The notes beneath the pieces are model-generated. The model had not been told where the DNA came from and searched no databases. It was given only the letters and a program-made list of their open reading frames with translations. From contig JAAFJN010000031.1 in the NCBI GenBank assembly GCA_013298845.1, forward strand, positions 1 to 60,856: a DNA stretch of 60,856 bases, given 5' to 3'. The position numbers and the translations under genes are program-made. This DNA comes from Chitinophagales bacterium (GTDB taxonomy: Bacteria; Bacteroidota; Bacteroidia; Chitinophagales; Saprospiraceae). This document shows positions 1-7,751 of the stretch, in pieces; the stretch's first letter is position 1; the number at the start of each line of letters is the position of its first letter.

Positions 1-42
1 TCGGTGTTCGGTGTTCGGTGTTCGGTGTTCGGTGTTCGGTGT
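1..42. repeat. 7-bp tandem repeat, six copies
   Basis: Six perfect head-to-tail copies of TCGGTGT open the window, so the array may continue further upstream. It lies just before the MazG-type gene. Reading through it gives an in-frame extension of that gene's open frame (VFGVRCS repeats), which is a consequence of the repeat and not a protein domain. The unit is too short for a CRISPR and there are no spacers. Confidence 0.9.
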
Positions 43-76
43 TGAACATTCCCCAAACTTTGCTGTTCCTTCCTCC

Positions 77-451
77 ATGCAACACAATTCAGACATTTCG
101 ATCAGCCAATACCAGCAAATGGTGGACGAATGGGTAAAAACCATTGGTGTCCGTTACTACGGCGAACTCACCAATACCGCCATCCTCATGGAAGAAGTAG
201 GGGAGGTGGCCCGCCTGATGGCCCGCCTGTACGGAGAACAATCGTTCAAACGCCCCGAAATGGCCCTTACCGCACACCAGGATCTGGCCGATGAAATGGC
301 AGATGTGCTCTTCGTACTCACCTGCCTCGCCAACCAAACCGGTATTGATTTAACCGCCGCTTTGCACAAGAATTTTGAAAAAAAGACCAGCCGCGACAAA
401 GAGCGCCACGCCAATAATCCCAAACTGAAATCGGGCGATACGCATGAATAA
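77..451 (+). CDS. MazG-like nucleotide pyrophosphohydrolase
   Basis: A 124-residue all-alpha NTP pyrophosphohydrolase of the MazG/dUTPase-like superfamily, expected to hydrolyse (d)NTPs to (d)NMP and pyrophosphate in the cytoplasm as house-cleaning. The metal-binding pair is visible as EEVGE (residues 39-43) and DEMAD (72-76), the classic EExxE...ExxD arrangement. Length fits single-domain MazG-like proteins. The frame is open further upstream only through the 7-bp repeat, so the ATG at 77 is preferred. The stop overlaps the start of the photolyase-family gene by 8 bp, which suggests translational coupling and possibly a shared role in nucleotide or DNA damage control. The substrate cannot be read from the sequence. 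Confidence 0.88.
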   Translation: MQHNSDISISQYQQMVDEWVKTIGVRYYGELTNTAILMEEVGEVARLMARLYGEQSFKRPEMALTAHQDLADEMADVLFVLTCLANQTGIDLTAALHKNFEKKTSRDKERHANNPKLKSGDTHE

Positions 452-1928
452 TTCCGTTGTTTGCCTCGTTTTTCCCCACCAATTATACGAACAACACCCG
501 GCCCTTGCGCCCAACCGAATGGTCATATTGGTGGAAGAATGGCTGTATTTTCACCAATACCGTTTCCACCGCCAAAAAATAGCGTTGCACCGCGCCAGTA
601 TGCAGTTTTACCGCGATGAGTTGCAGCAACAAGGCTACCAGGTGCGGTACATCAGTGCGCAGGAACCCCTTTGCGACGTTCGGCAATTGTTGCCCCAACT
701 CCAGGCTGAAGGTATTACCGAAATTCACTACGCCCGCACCACCGATAATTGGTTGGAAAAACGCCTCCGCCGGGCCGCCGGTTCAATGACGTTGGTACCC
801 GTTGAGTCGCCCAATTTTATCAATACCACGGTCGAGATCAACGATTATTTTAAACCGGGCAAAAAGTATTTTCAAACCGATTTTTACGTATTTCAGCGCA
901 AAAAACGGCGTATTTTGCTCGAAGAAGACGGTAAGCCGGCGGGTGGAAAATGGACCTTCGACACCGATAACCGCAGCAAATACCCCAAAGGCAAACGCCC
1001 GCCCAAAGTGGTATTTCCGCCGTTTAACACCTATTGGCAAGAGGCCGCCGCTTACGTGGAACGCCATTTCCCCAACGGCTACGGGCAAGTATCCACGGCG
1101 TTCAGTTATCCCGTTACCTTCGAGGAAAGCCGCCTGTGGTTAGAAGATTTTTTGGAACAACGTTTCGCCGAATTTGGTGAATTTGAAGATGCCATGGTGG
1201 CCAATGAGCGCATTTTGCACCACAGCGTACTTACGCCCATGCTCAATATTGGTTTGTTGCAACCCCAATACGTGCTGGAACGCGCCACGGAATACGCCCG
1301 ACAACACGCCGTTCCGCTCAATTCGCTGGAGGGATTTGTGCGCCAGGTACTGGGTTGGCGCGAATTTATCCGGGCCGTGTACGAGCGCGAGGGCAGTCGA
1401 CAACGCACCACCAATTATTGGGCGTTTACCCGCAAAATTCCCCCGTCATTTTGGGACGGCACCACTGGTATTCTGCCCATTGATACCGTCATTCGCAACG
1501 TATTGGACACCGGTTATTGCCACCACATCGAGCGGTTGATGGTGTTGGGGAATTTTATGTTACTCTGCGAATTTGATCCCAACGAGGTGTATCGCTGGTT
1601 TATGGAAATGTTTGTGGATGCCTACGATTGGGTGATGGTGCCCAACGTGTACGGCATGACCCAATTTGCCGACGGCGGCCTGATGACCACCAAACCGTAT
1701 ATCAGTGGCAGTAATTACCTCCTGAAAATGAGCAATTTCGAAAAAGGCCCGTGGCAAACCACCTGGGACGGCTTGTTCTGGCGATTTATGCACGTGCACC
1801 GCGATTTCTTTTTGCAAAACCCGCGATTGGGTATGTTGGTGAATACTTTTGATAAAATGGCACCCGAAAAACGCGCCGCTCACCTCGCAGCAGCGGAGGC
1901 GTTTTTGCAAAAATTAGATGGGGTGTAG
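444..1928 (+). CDS. cryptochrome/photolyase family protein (DPRP type) without iron-sulfur ligands
   Basis: A 494-residue flavoprotein of the prokaryotic (6-4) photolyase/cryptochrome group (DPRP family; PhrB of Agrobacterium is the model). These use FAD and light to repair (6-4) photoproducts or act as sensors. The N-terminal antenna-type domain covers about 5-215 and the helical FAD domain about 225-490, including GYCHHIERLMVLGNF (357-371) and FADGGLMTTKPYISG (408-422). In PhrB-type proteins three cysteines of a 4Fe-4S cluster follow this last motif; here the stretch 429-446 contains none and is short. The only cysteines are at 7, 77, 359 and 375, so no cluster is expected. Translationally coupled to the MazG-like gene by an 8-bp overlap. 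Family membership is firm; repair activity is inference. Confidence 0.9.
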   Translation: MNNSVVCLVFPHQLYEQHPALAPNRMVILVEEWLYFHQYRFHRQKIALHRASMQFYRDELQQQGYQVRYISAQEPLCDVRQLLPQLQAEGITEIHYARTTDNWLEKRLRRAAGSMTLVPVESPNFINTTVEINDYFKPGKKYFQTDFYVFQRKKRRILLEEDGKPAGGKWTFDTDNRSKYPKGKRPPKVVFPPFNTYWQEAAAYVERHFPNGYGQVSTAFSYPVTFEESRLWLEDFLEQRFAEFGEFEDAMVANERILHHSVLTPMLNIGLLQPQYVLERATEYARQHAVPLNSLEGFVRQVLGWREFIRAVYEREGSRQRTTNYWAFTRKIPPSFWDGTTGILPIDTVIRNVLDTGYCHHIERLMVLGNFMLLCEFDPNEVYRWFMEMFVDAYDWVMVPNVYGMTQFADGGLMTTKPYISGSNYLLKMSNFEKGPWQTTWDGLFWRFMHVHRDFFLQNPRLGMLVNTFDKMAPEKRAAHLAAAEAFLQKLDGV

Positions 1929-2104
1929 GAGGGATTTAGGGGGCGTTTAGTTGTTGCATGGCCACGCCCGGGACGCCTTTCGCTCAGCAGGCACAGGGTG
2001 GTTTGGCGGCGAGGGTAGTGGGGTTGGGCGAGGAAGTATAGGATAGTAGATATCCGACGGTGGTTACAGAAAAGTGGATACAATACACAAGCCCCTCGTG
2101 GACT

Positions 2105-2135
2105 AATCTGCAAAATCTGTAAGATTTGGCAGATT
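2105..2135. repeat. near-perfect hairpin, 14-bp arms
   Basis: Arms AATCTGCAAAATCT (2105-2118) and AGATTTGGCAGATT (2122-2135) pair over 14 positions with one mismatch around a 3-nt loop. There is no T-tract, so it does not look like a terminator. The inside is itself made of repeated ATCTG/AGATTT words. It could be a dispersed palindromic (REP-like) element of the genome. Confidence 0.6.
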
Positions 2136-2168
2136 TCAGCCGGAAAGATGCGCCGTAGGCACCGCAGA

Positions 2169-2261
2169 ACCAACGAGTGCCGACTAAAGCACGGCGGTTA
2201 CAGGATAATAAATGCGGTATGTGCCTTTTTTTGAAATTTCCCGGCCGCGGCACTCGGTTGT
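2169..2261. repeat. imperfect inverted repeat of about 93 bp span
   Basis: ACCAACGAGTGCCG (2169-2182) and CGGCACTCGGTTGT (2248-2261) are reverse complements at 12 of 14 positions. They could be the ends of a small palindromic or MITE-like remnant. Chance occurrence is not excluded. Confidence 0.3.
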
Positions 2262-2604
2262 AGAAAGTTATCGCGTCGCATTGGTTCAGGCTTTAGAATA
2301 TCTTTTAGGTATTCATACTTGTATTTGAGTTTGGTCAAGTTGGAAAAATATAATAAATATTGCAAAATGAAAGCAGGTATTGGCCGCAACAATGGACGAT
2401 GAATTTTTACATAAAGCGGGAATTACCCTGCCTCGGCAGAGGGTATGCTGCCTTGCCACCTGCCAAACGCTACTGGCTCCTTAACCAAGTTCTATAGAGA
2501 TACAAAAGAAACGCGAGCAAGTTTATAGATAGCATGATGTTTGGCCAAATAAAAAGCCGGGCTGGATTAATATTTGTGAAGTTAAAGTTATAGAAAAAGT
2601 AAAA

Positions 2605-2844
2605 TTAATAAATGACATACGCAATTAAATGTGGGTATGATATGTTTTTTAAGTTTTTTAGGATGAACGTTGCCACAAAAACCTGAAAAAACACTTCACT
2701 CCAAAAGTACATTTTAGGATTAGATTGTCCAATGCCAGTATAGTAACAAAACTCGAAACCAGCCCAAGTCTCCCAAATGAGGCACTTGAAATTATTAAGC
2801 ACCAAATGCAGCGCAAAAGAAATCATTAGTATAATATATATCAT
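2605..2844 (-). CDS. possible small membrane protein (weak)
   Basis: A 79-codon frame with two hydrophobic stretches (about residues 1-16 and 50-62) in AT-rich DNA. I recognise no family. No TAnnTTTG promoter or strong ribosome binding site is visible, and composition alone could produce such a hydrophobic frame. It is listed because it is the only plausible coding unit in a 970-bp gap, upstream of the AraC gene's 3' end and on the same strand. Confidence 0.22.
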   Translation of the reverse strand: MIYIILMISFALHLVLNNFKCLIWETWAGFEFCYYTGIGQSNPKMYFWSEVFFQVFVATFILKNLKNISYPHLIAYVIY

Positions 2845-2899
2845 ATTTATTTTCTATTTTTTACTCATTTTGCCTTAACAAGCAAATTTCAAGTAGCCT

Positions 2900-3787
2900 C
2901 TAATGCTGCATCCGGTATTCATTCGGCGAAACCCCCACTTTTTGTTTAAATAATCGGGTAAAATGCTGCGGATATTTGAATCCCAGGTCGTAAGCAATTG
3001 CGCTAATGGGTTTTTCCGTGTCGCGAATACGTTCTTTGGCGGTTTCCAATAATTTTAAATGGATAAATTCCAACGCCGTTTTGCCGGTTTCTTTTTTCAA
3101 CACATCGCTGAAATAATTAGCGGACAGTTGCAATGCCTGGGCAAAATAAGCCACCGACGGCAGCCCTTCCGCGCTGATTTGTTCGCCGTAAATGTAGTTG
3201 TTGAGCATCGTATCAAATTGCGCCATCAGGCTGCGATGGTGTTTTTCGCGCGTTGTAAATTGGCGGTCGTAAAACCGTGAACAGTATTTTAACAAAAGTT
3301 CGAGGTTGGCGATCATCAACGTTTTGCTGTGTTGATCCAGGTTTTGTTTCATTTCCAGCGCGATATTGGCAAAACAACCGTCTATCTGCGTTCTTTCTTG
3401 CGCCGATACGTGCAAGGCTTCGGCGGATTGATACCCAAAAAACGAATATTCGGCCATGTGCCGGGCTAATCCTGTGCCTTTTAATAAATCGGGGTGGAAA
3501 ATCAACGCCGTTCCGTAAGGTTGGTGCCATTCGCCCTCCGGTTCACTGGCAATGACCTGCCCCGGCCCAAAAAAAACGATGGTGCCCTCCGCGTAGTCGT
3601 AGTATTTCAGGCCGTAGCGCAAATCCCCGCATTTACTGTCTTTAATCACAACGGCGTAAAAGTCCAGTTTCAGTTTGGTCCGGCGGAACTTGGCGGCTTT
3701 ATTTAAATCTACCAGGCTAATCAACGGGTGAAGGGTGGGGTTATTGAATTTTTCGTTGTACTCCTCGACGGTTTTAAAATGAAGCAT
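2900..3787 (-). CDS. AraC family transcriptional regulator
   Basis: A 295-residue one-component regulator. The C-terminal third is a typical AraC/XylS double helix-turn-helix: first helix pair around LSANYFSDVLKKETGKTA, second around AIAYDLGFKYPQHFTRLFK, ending with the family hallmark GVSPNEYR. The N-terminal part, about residues 1-170, resembles the cupin-like sensor of Bacteroidota AraC proteins. The frame is open to 3859, but the ATG at 3787 fits the usual N-terminus and the added residues look like read-through. Divergent from the secreted protein gene at 3896, with about 108 bp between, so it may control that gene or the amine oxidase behind it. The ligand is unknown. Confidence 0.9.
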   Translation of the reverse strand: MLHFKTVEEYNEKFNNPTLHPLISLVDLNKAAKFRRTKLKLDFYAVVIKDSKCGDLRYGLKYYDYAEGTIVFFGPGQVIASEPEGEWHQPYGTALIFHPDLLKGTGLARHMAEYSFFGYQSAEALHVSAQERTQIDGCFANIALEMKQNLDQHSKTLMIANLELLLKYCSRFYDRQFTTREKHHRSLMAQFDTMLNNYIYGEQISAEGLPSVAYFAQALQLSANYFSDVLKKETGKTALEFIHLKLLETAKERIRDTEKPISAIAYDLGFKYPQHFTRLFKQKVGVSPNEYRMQH

Positions 3788-3866
3788 GGATGGTGTTTTT
3801 TTGACAAAGGTAAAAATGGTAAACGAATCGGTAAAATGTATAAAAAAGGGCCGGAACAACCGGTGG

Positions 3867-3874
3867 TAATTTTG
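3867..3874 (+). promoter_or_regulatory. candidate -7 promoter element TAATTTTG
   Basis: Matches the Bacteroidota -7 consensus TAnnTTTG, 22 nt before the ATG at 3896. No clear -33 TTTG is seen at the usual distance, so support is moderate. This spacing favours 3896 over 3884 as the start of the next gene. Confidence 0.4.
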
Positions 3875-3895
3875 TGCAAAATTATGAACTGCACG

Positions 3896-4669
3896 ATGCG
3901 CTATTTTGTAACCACCTTTTATTGGCTTCTTTTTTTGGCCCCGGTTAACCTCTTACGGGCACAAACCGCCGATACCACCCAATCGGTATCTACTTTTTCG
4001 GGAACCATTGGCATTACCAACAATGGTTTTTCGATTATTCCCACTTTTTCGCTCAATAGTCCGGCCGTGATCATGAATTATTTCGTTCGGAAAAAGCGCT
4101 TTAGTTTCGACCCCGATATTCGCCTCGTTCCCGATGGCAGTAAAGGCGGCCTTTTGTTCTGGTTTCGATACTACGCCATTGAGCAAAAAAAATTTAGTTT
4201 AAGACTCGGCGTTCACCCCGCTTTTTCGCTGATAAGGCGCACGGTAACCGAAAATGCCGTTGATACCAAAATTACCGAAGTATTGCGTTTTGCCGCCGGT
4301 GAAATTGTGCCCAATTACCAAATCACCAAAAATTGGGGCGTGAGTGCCGTATATTTGCACGGTTCCGGATTACAGCAACACGGCCCGCAACGGACCAATG
4401 TGTTGTTCCTGAACACCAGTATTGCCAATATTAAAGTGGCCAAACAACTGCGGTTTCAACTTGTCCCGACGGTATTTTTTTTGAACGTGGACGGCAACAC
4501 CGGTAATTATTTATCGGTGACCGGCGTATTATCGCACCAAAAATGGCCTTTTTTATTGCAATCTACCGCGAATAAAACCTTTCGTTCCAATATCCCCGGT
4601 AACCAGGATTTTATGTGGAATGTCACGCTGAGTTATCGCTTTAGCCGAAATTATACGCTAGTTCGGTAA
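3896..4669 (+). CDS. secreted, outer-membrane barrel-like protein of unknown function
   Basis: A protein of 257 residues with a signal peptide (MRYFVTTFYWLLFLAPVNLLRAQ). The remainder alternates polar and aromatic/hydrophobic residues in short strands and ends in a strand SYRFSRNYTL, as in outer-membrane beta-barrels or lipid-binding barrels of Bacteroidota. I recognise no named family. ATG 3884 is an in-frame alternative four codons earlier; longer extensions would run into the divergent araC gene and are rejected. It lies 30 bp before the FAD amine oxidase on the same strand, so the two are probably co-transcribed and may be under the AraC regulator. Confidence 0.75.
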   Translation: MRYFVTTFYWLLFLAPVNLLRAQTADTTQSVSTFSGTIGITNNGFSIIPTFSLNSPAVIMNYFVRKKRFSFDPDIRLVPDGSKGGLLFWFRYYAIEQKKFSLRLGVHPAFSLIRRTVTENAVDTKITEVLRFAAGEIVPNYQITKNWGVSAVYLHGSGLQQHGPQRTNVLFLNTSIANIKVAKQLRFQLVPTVFFLNVDGNTGNYLSVTGVLSHQKWPFLLQSTANKTFRSNIPGNQDFMWNVTLSYRFSRNYTLVR

Positions 4670-4699
4670 GTTATTCGGCGGGTCAACAAGTAAACTGCC

Positions 4700-6049
4700 A
4701 TGCAAAGACGCAAATTTATCAAAAAAAGCATCGTCCAACTGGGCACCGTTTTGGTGGCCCCCGCCGTGTTGGATTCGTGTAACAAAGAGGACACGAAGGT
4801 CAAACGGTCCGTCATCGTGATTGGAGCCGGTATTTCCGGGTTGGCCGCGGCCCGCAAACTGCAAGACGAAGGTTATCCGGTAACCATCCTGGAAGCCCAG
4901 GATCGGGTGGGTGGGCGTTTGCGCAGTAACCGCGATTTGGGCATTGCTTTTGACGAAGGCGCGAGTTGGATCCACGGTACCGACGGTAACCCGATGACTG
5001 ATTTGGCTCAAAAAGCCGGAATGACCACTTTTCATACCGTGGATGAAGACCTCGTGGCGTACGATTTGGGCGGAACCTTGATCAATGAAGCCGTTTTTGA
5101 CGAAAAAGAAGCGGCTTATTACGCGATGTTGGACACTTTAAAAAACGACGGCAACGCAACCAAAAGTTTTGAAACCGTCTTTTTGGAACGGTATCCGCAG
5201 TACGCCAACGATCGGCTTTGGCGGTTCTTTTTGTCCACTTACCTGACGTTTGATTTGGGCGATTTGGACAAAATGTCGTCGCTGTTGTACAACGAAGGTG
5301 AAGAATTTGACGGGCTTGAAAAAATAGCCACCAACGGTTACGATGCCATTCCCCGTTACCTGGCCACCGGCCTTTCGGTGCAATTGAACCAACGCGTTTC
5401 GGCGATTGATTATTCGGGCGAAAAGGTAAAAGTGACCCACAACGGCACCGTGAGCGAAGCCGATCTTGTGCTCGTCACCGTGCCATTGGGCGTTTTGAAA
5501 AAAAACAGCATCCAGTTTACGCCCGCTTTACCCGCCGCAAAACAAACCGCCATTGAAAAAATCGGCATGAATTGCGTCAATAAATTCCTCCTGACTTGGG
5601 ATACGGCCTTTTGGGACAATGTGCAATACCTCGCTTACACCCCCGAAATCAAAGACAAGTTTAACTTTTTTGTCAACGTAAAAAAGTTCCACCCCACGGT
5701 CAACGCACTCATGACTTTTGCCTACGCCGACGCTGCCCGCCTCACCGAAACCATGACCGATGCCCAGATCACCGGCGAAATTATGGCCCACCTGCGGGAT
5801 ATATACGGCAACAATATCCCCGAACCGACCGGTTTTTTGCGCACCCGCTGGAATACCAATGCGTTCACTTACGGGGCATACTCCTTCACCGCCGTGGGTA
5901 CCGAAATGCGCCATTTTGAAGATTTGGCCCGGGCCGTCAACGACAAATTGTTTTTTGCGGGCGAACACACCGAAGTGGATTATTTTTCCACGGCGCACGG
6001 TGCTTATTTGAGCGGAATCCGGGAAGCGGAGAAAATAATGGAACTTTAG
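4700..6049 (+). CDS. exported flavin monoamine oxidase family protein
   Basis: A 449-residue FAD-dependent amine oxidase-like enzyme. Residues 1-30 form an export signal that begins MQRRKFIKKS, Tat-like though with RRKF in place of RRxF, followed by a lipobox-like LDSC at 24-27. The Rossmann dinucleotide motif is GAGISG (42-47) with the acidic E65 at the end of strand 2, then the GGR motif (71-73) typical of the monoamine oxidase/polyamine oxidase superfamily. The C-terminal FAD-contact segment FFAGEHTE...TAHGAYLSG is intact. Members oxidise primary or polyamines, or L-amino acids, to imines with hydrogen peroxide release; the substrate is not readable. The position behind the AraC regulator suggests substrate-induced expression. 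Confidence 0.88.
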   Translation: MQRRKFIKKSIVQLGTVLVAPAVLDSCNKEDTKVKRSVIVIGAGISGLAAARKLQDEGYPVTILEAQDRVGGRLRSNRDLGIAFDEGASWIHGTDGNPMTDLAQKAGMTTFHTVDEDLVAYDLGGTLINEAVFDEKEAAYYAMLDTLKNDGNATKSFETVFLERYPQYANDRLWRFFLSTYLTFDLGDLDKMSSLLYNEGEEFDGLEKIATNGYDAIPRYLATGLSVQLNQRVSAIDYSGEKVKVTHNGTVSEADLVLVTVPLGVLKKNSIQFTPALPAAKQTAIEKIGMNCVNKFLLTWDTAFWDNVQYLAYTPEIKDKFNFFVNVKKFHPTVNALMTFAYADAARLTETMTDAQITGEIMAHLRDIYGNNIPEPTGFLRTRWNTNAFTYGAYSFTAVGTEMRHFEDLARAVNDKLFFAGEHTEVDYFSTAHGAYLSGIREAEKIMEL

Positions 6050-6077
6050 TACCGGGCAAATGCCGTTCGAAAGACCA

Positions 6078-6743
6078 CTAATGCTGCGCTTGTGCAATAG
6101 CCACAATGGCCCGCACTTTTTCTTCCAAAGCCGCGTAGTTTTTTTGTGCCACAATGTCTTTGGTAAATAATTTGGAACCCATTCCCAAACAAGTGGCACC
6201 CGCATCTAACCAACTTTTAATGCTGTTTTCGTCGGGAGAAACACCACCCGAAATCATGGAACGGGTCCACGGGCAGGGGCCTAAATGCGCTTTTAAAAAG
6301 GCGGGTCCCAGCACTTCACCCGGCGCAATTTTTACAATTTCGACGCCTAATTCTTCGGCGCGGCCAATTTCGGTGGACGTGGATACGCCCGGAATGACGG
6401 CCACTTTGCGGCGATTACAGGTAAAAATCACGTCTTCGCGGAGCAACGGCGTAATCACAAAATCGGCGCCCAGTTGGATAAAAAGTGCGGCCGTTCCGGT
6501 GTCTTGTATCGAACCCACCCCCAATGCCATACCCGGCAGTTCCCGGTGAATTCTTTTGCATAAAACATTAAATACTTCGTGCGCGTAGTCGGCTCGATTG
6601 GTAAATTCCAGTACCCTGGTCCCGCCCCGGTAACAAGCCGCGGCCAGTTCAAAGGCCACTTCGGGATCGGGGTGATAAAACAGCGGTACGAGGCGCGATT
6701 GGGCCAATAATTGAAGGGTTTCGATGCGTGTAAATGTTGCCAT
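6078..6743 (-). CDS. eda: 2-dehydro-3-deoxyphosphogluconate (KDPG) aldolase
   Basis: A 221-residue class I aldolase cleaving KDPG to pyruvate and glyceraldehyde 3-phosphate; many homologues also act on 4-hydroxy-2-oxoglutarate. The catalytic glutamate sits in LEFTNR (E46) and the Schiff-base lysine in EIVKIAPG (K138), with the phosphate-binding SGGVSPDEN after it. This is the last gene of the minus-strand operon uxaC-kdgK-eda, 15 bp after kdgK, and supplies the last step of hexuronate breakdown. Length is close to the family norm (about 210). Confidence 0.95.
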   Translation of the reverse strand: MATFTRIETLQLLAQSRLVPLFYHPDPEVAFELAAACYRGGTRVLEFTNRADYAHEVFNVLCKRIHRELPGMALGVGSIQDTGTAALFIQLGADFVITPLLREDVIFTCNRRKVAVIPGVSTSTEIGRAEELGVEIVKIAPGEVLGPAFLKAHLGPCPWTRSMISGGVSPDENSIKSWLDAGATCLGMGSKLFTKDIVAQKNYAALEEKVRAIVAIAQAQH

Positions 6744-6758
6744 AAATGGGTTGTATTG

Positions 6759-7751
6759 TTATCTGTTAACGCGTCCACCCGAGTGACCAGCCATCAATGC
6801 CCGCACTTCGGATTCGGAGCAAAGGTTAAAATCGCCACGCACGTAATGTTTTAGCGCGGCGGCGGCCACCGCAAATTCTACCACCTCCTGTGGTTGCGCC
6901 GACATAGTTTGGAGGCCAAAGATCAACCCCGCCATAAATGCGTCGCCGCCGCCGATGCGGTCCAACATATCGGGCAGTTCGTACGTGCGCGAGGTGTAAG
7001 TATTGGTGCGGTCGTACAAAATGCCGCAATAAGTATTGTGAGAGGCGGAAATGCCTTCGCGGCTGGTCATGGCGATGTATTGCAAACGAGGGAACCGCTC
7101 AGCCACCAACTGCAACAATTGTTGCCGGGTAGCGGCTTCAATGGCAAAATAACGATGAAAAACCGTAGCATCGCCCAATACCACATCAGTAAGTTCGATG
7201 AGTTGCGGCATGATGTCCGCTGGCGAACTATATTGCCACAGTTTTTCGCGGTAATTGAGGTCGCAGGAAACCGTAATACCCCTTTCACGGGCCATTTGCA
7301 GGGCTTCCAGTGTTGCCGCTGCGGCATCTGCGGATAAGGCCGGCGTAATACCCGACCAATGCAGCCACTGTACTTGTTCTAATGTTGTTGACCAATTAAT
7401 TTGCTTCGGTTGCAACGTAGCCATTCCCGAATTATGGCGGTCGTACAACACTTTGCTGCTGCGCCGTCCGGCACCTGCTTCTAAAAAATAAATGCCAAGT
7501 CGTTCGCCTCCCGTTACACAATGCCGGGTATCAACGCCAAAAAACGCCACTGCGCCCAGTGCCGCCCGGCCCAAATCGTTGTCGGGAACCCGGCTGACAA
7601 ATACCGTTTTTAAACCCAATTGGGCCAACGAAACCGCTACATTAGCCTCCGAACCGCCGTAAACGGCCTCAAAATGGTGGGCTTGGGTAAACCGCAAACC
7701 ATCTGGCGGGCTGAGTCGCAGCATAATTTCACCAAAACAGAGTACACTCAT
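6759..7751 (-). CDS. kdgK: 2-dehydro-3-deoxygluconokinase (PfkB family)
   Basis: A 330-residue ribokinase-like sugar kinase. It starts with the strand FGEIMLRLSPPDG typical of KDG kinases and has the PfkB signature with the catalytic base in GGGDAF (Asp270). It phosphorylates KDG to KDPG with ATP. The start codon overlaps the uxaC stop (ATGA), a sign of translational coupling, and eda follows after 15 bp, so the assignment to KDG rather than fructose or ribose rests on both sequence and context. In some Bacteroidota the enzyme has broader 2-keto-3-deoxy sugar use. Confidence 0.93.
   Translation of the reverse strand: MSVLCFGEIMLRLSPPDGLRFTQAHHFEAVYGGSEANVAVSLAQLGLKTVFVSRVPDNDLGRAALGAVAFFGVDTRHCVTGGERLGIYFLEAGAGRRSSKVLYDRHNSGMATLQPKQINWSTTLEQVQWLHWSGITPALSADAAAATLEALQMARERGITVSCDLNYREKLWQYSSPADIMPQLIELTDVVLGDATVFHRYFAIEAATRQQLLQLVAERFPRLQYIAMTSREGISASHNTYCGILYDRTNTYTSRTYELPDMLDRIGGGDAFMAGLIFGLQTMSAQPQEVVEFAVAAAALKHYVRGDFNLCSESEVRALMAGHSGGRVNR

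Larger units (their letters stand above)
1929..2899. other. non-coding stretch of about 970 bp
   Basis: No convincing long gene lies here. Three overlapping minus-strand frames of 64-97 codons at 1880-2392 show no domain-like composition. The left half is GC-richer and holds a near-perfect hairpin (2105-2135) and an imperfect inverted repeat (2169-2261). The right half is AT-rich and carries one weak small membrane-protein candidate (2605-2844). It may be a decayed gene or insertion; I recognise no transposase fragment. Confidence 0.6.

Noticed and set aside
1-42. CRISPR array
   Set aside because: The repeats are 7 bp and have no spacers; no cas genes occur in the window.
1880-2392. Three overlapping minus-strand frames of 64-97 codons
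   Set aside because: No family-like motifs, Cys/Arg-rich read-through composition, partly antisense to the photolyase gene, no promoter.
3728-3895. Upstream in-frame extension of the barrel-like secreted protein
   Set aside because: It would overlap the divergent araC start and place the signal peptide in the middle of the protein; the start at 3896 fits the signal peptide and promoter spacing.
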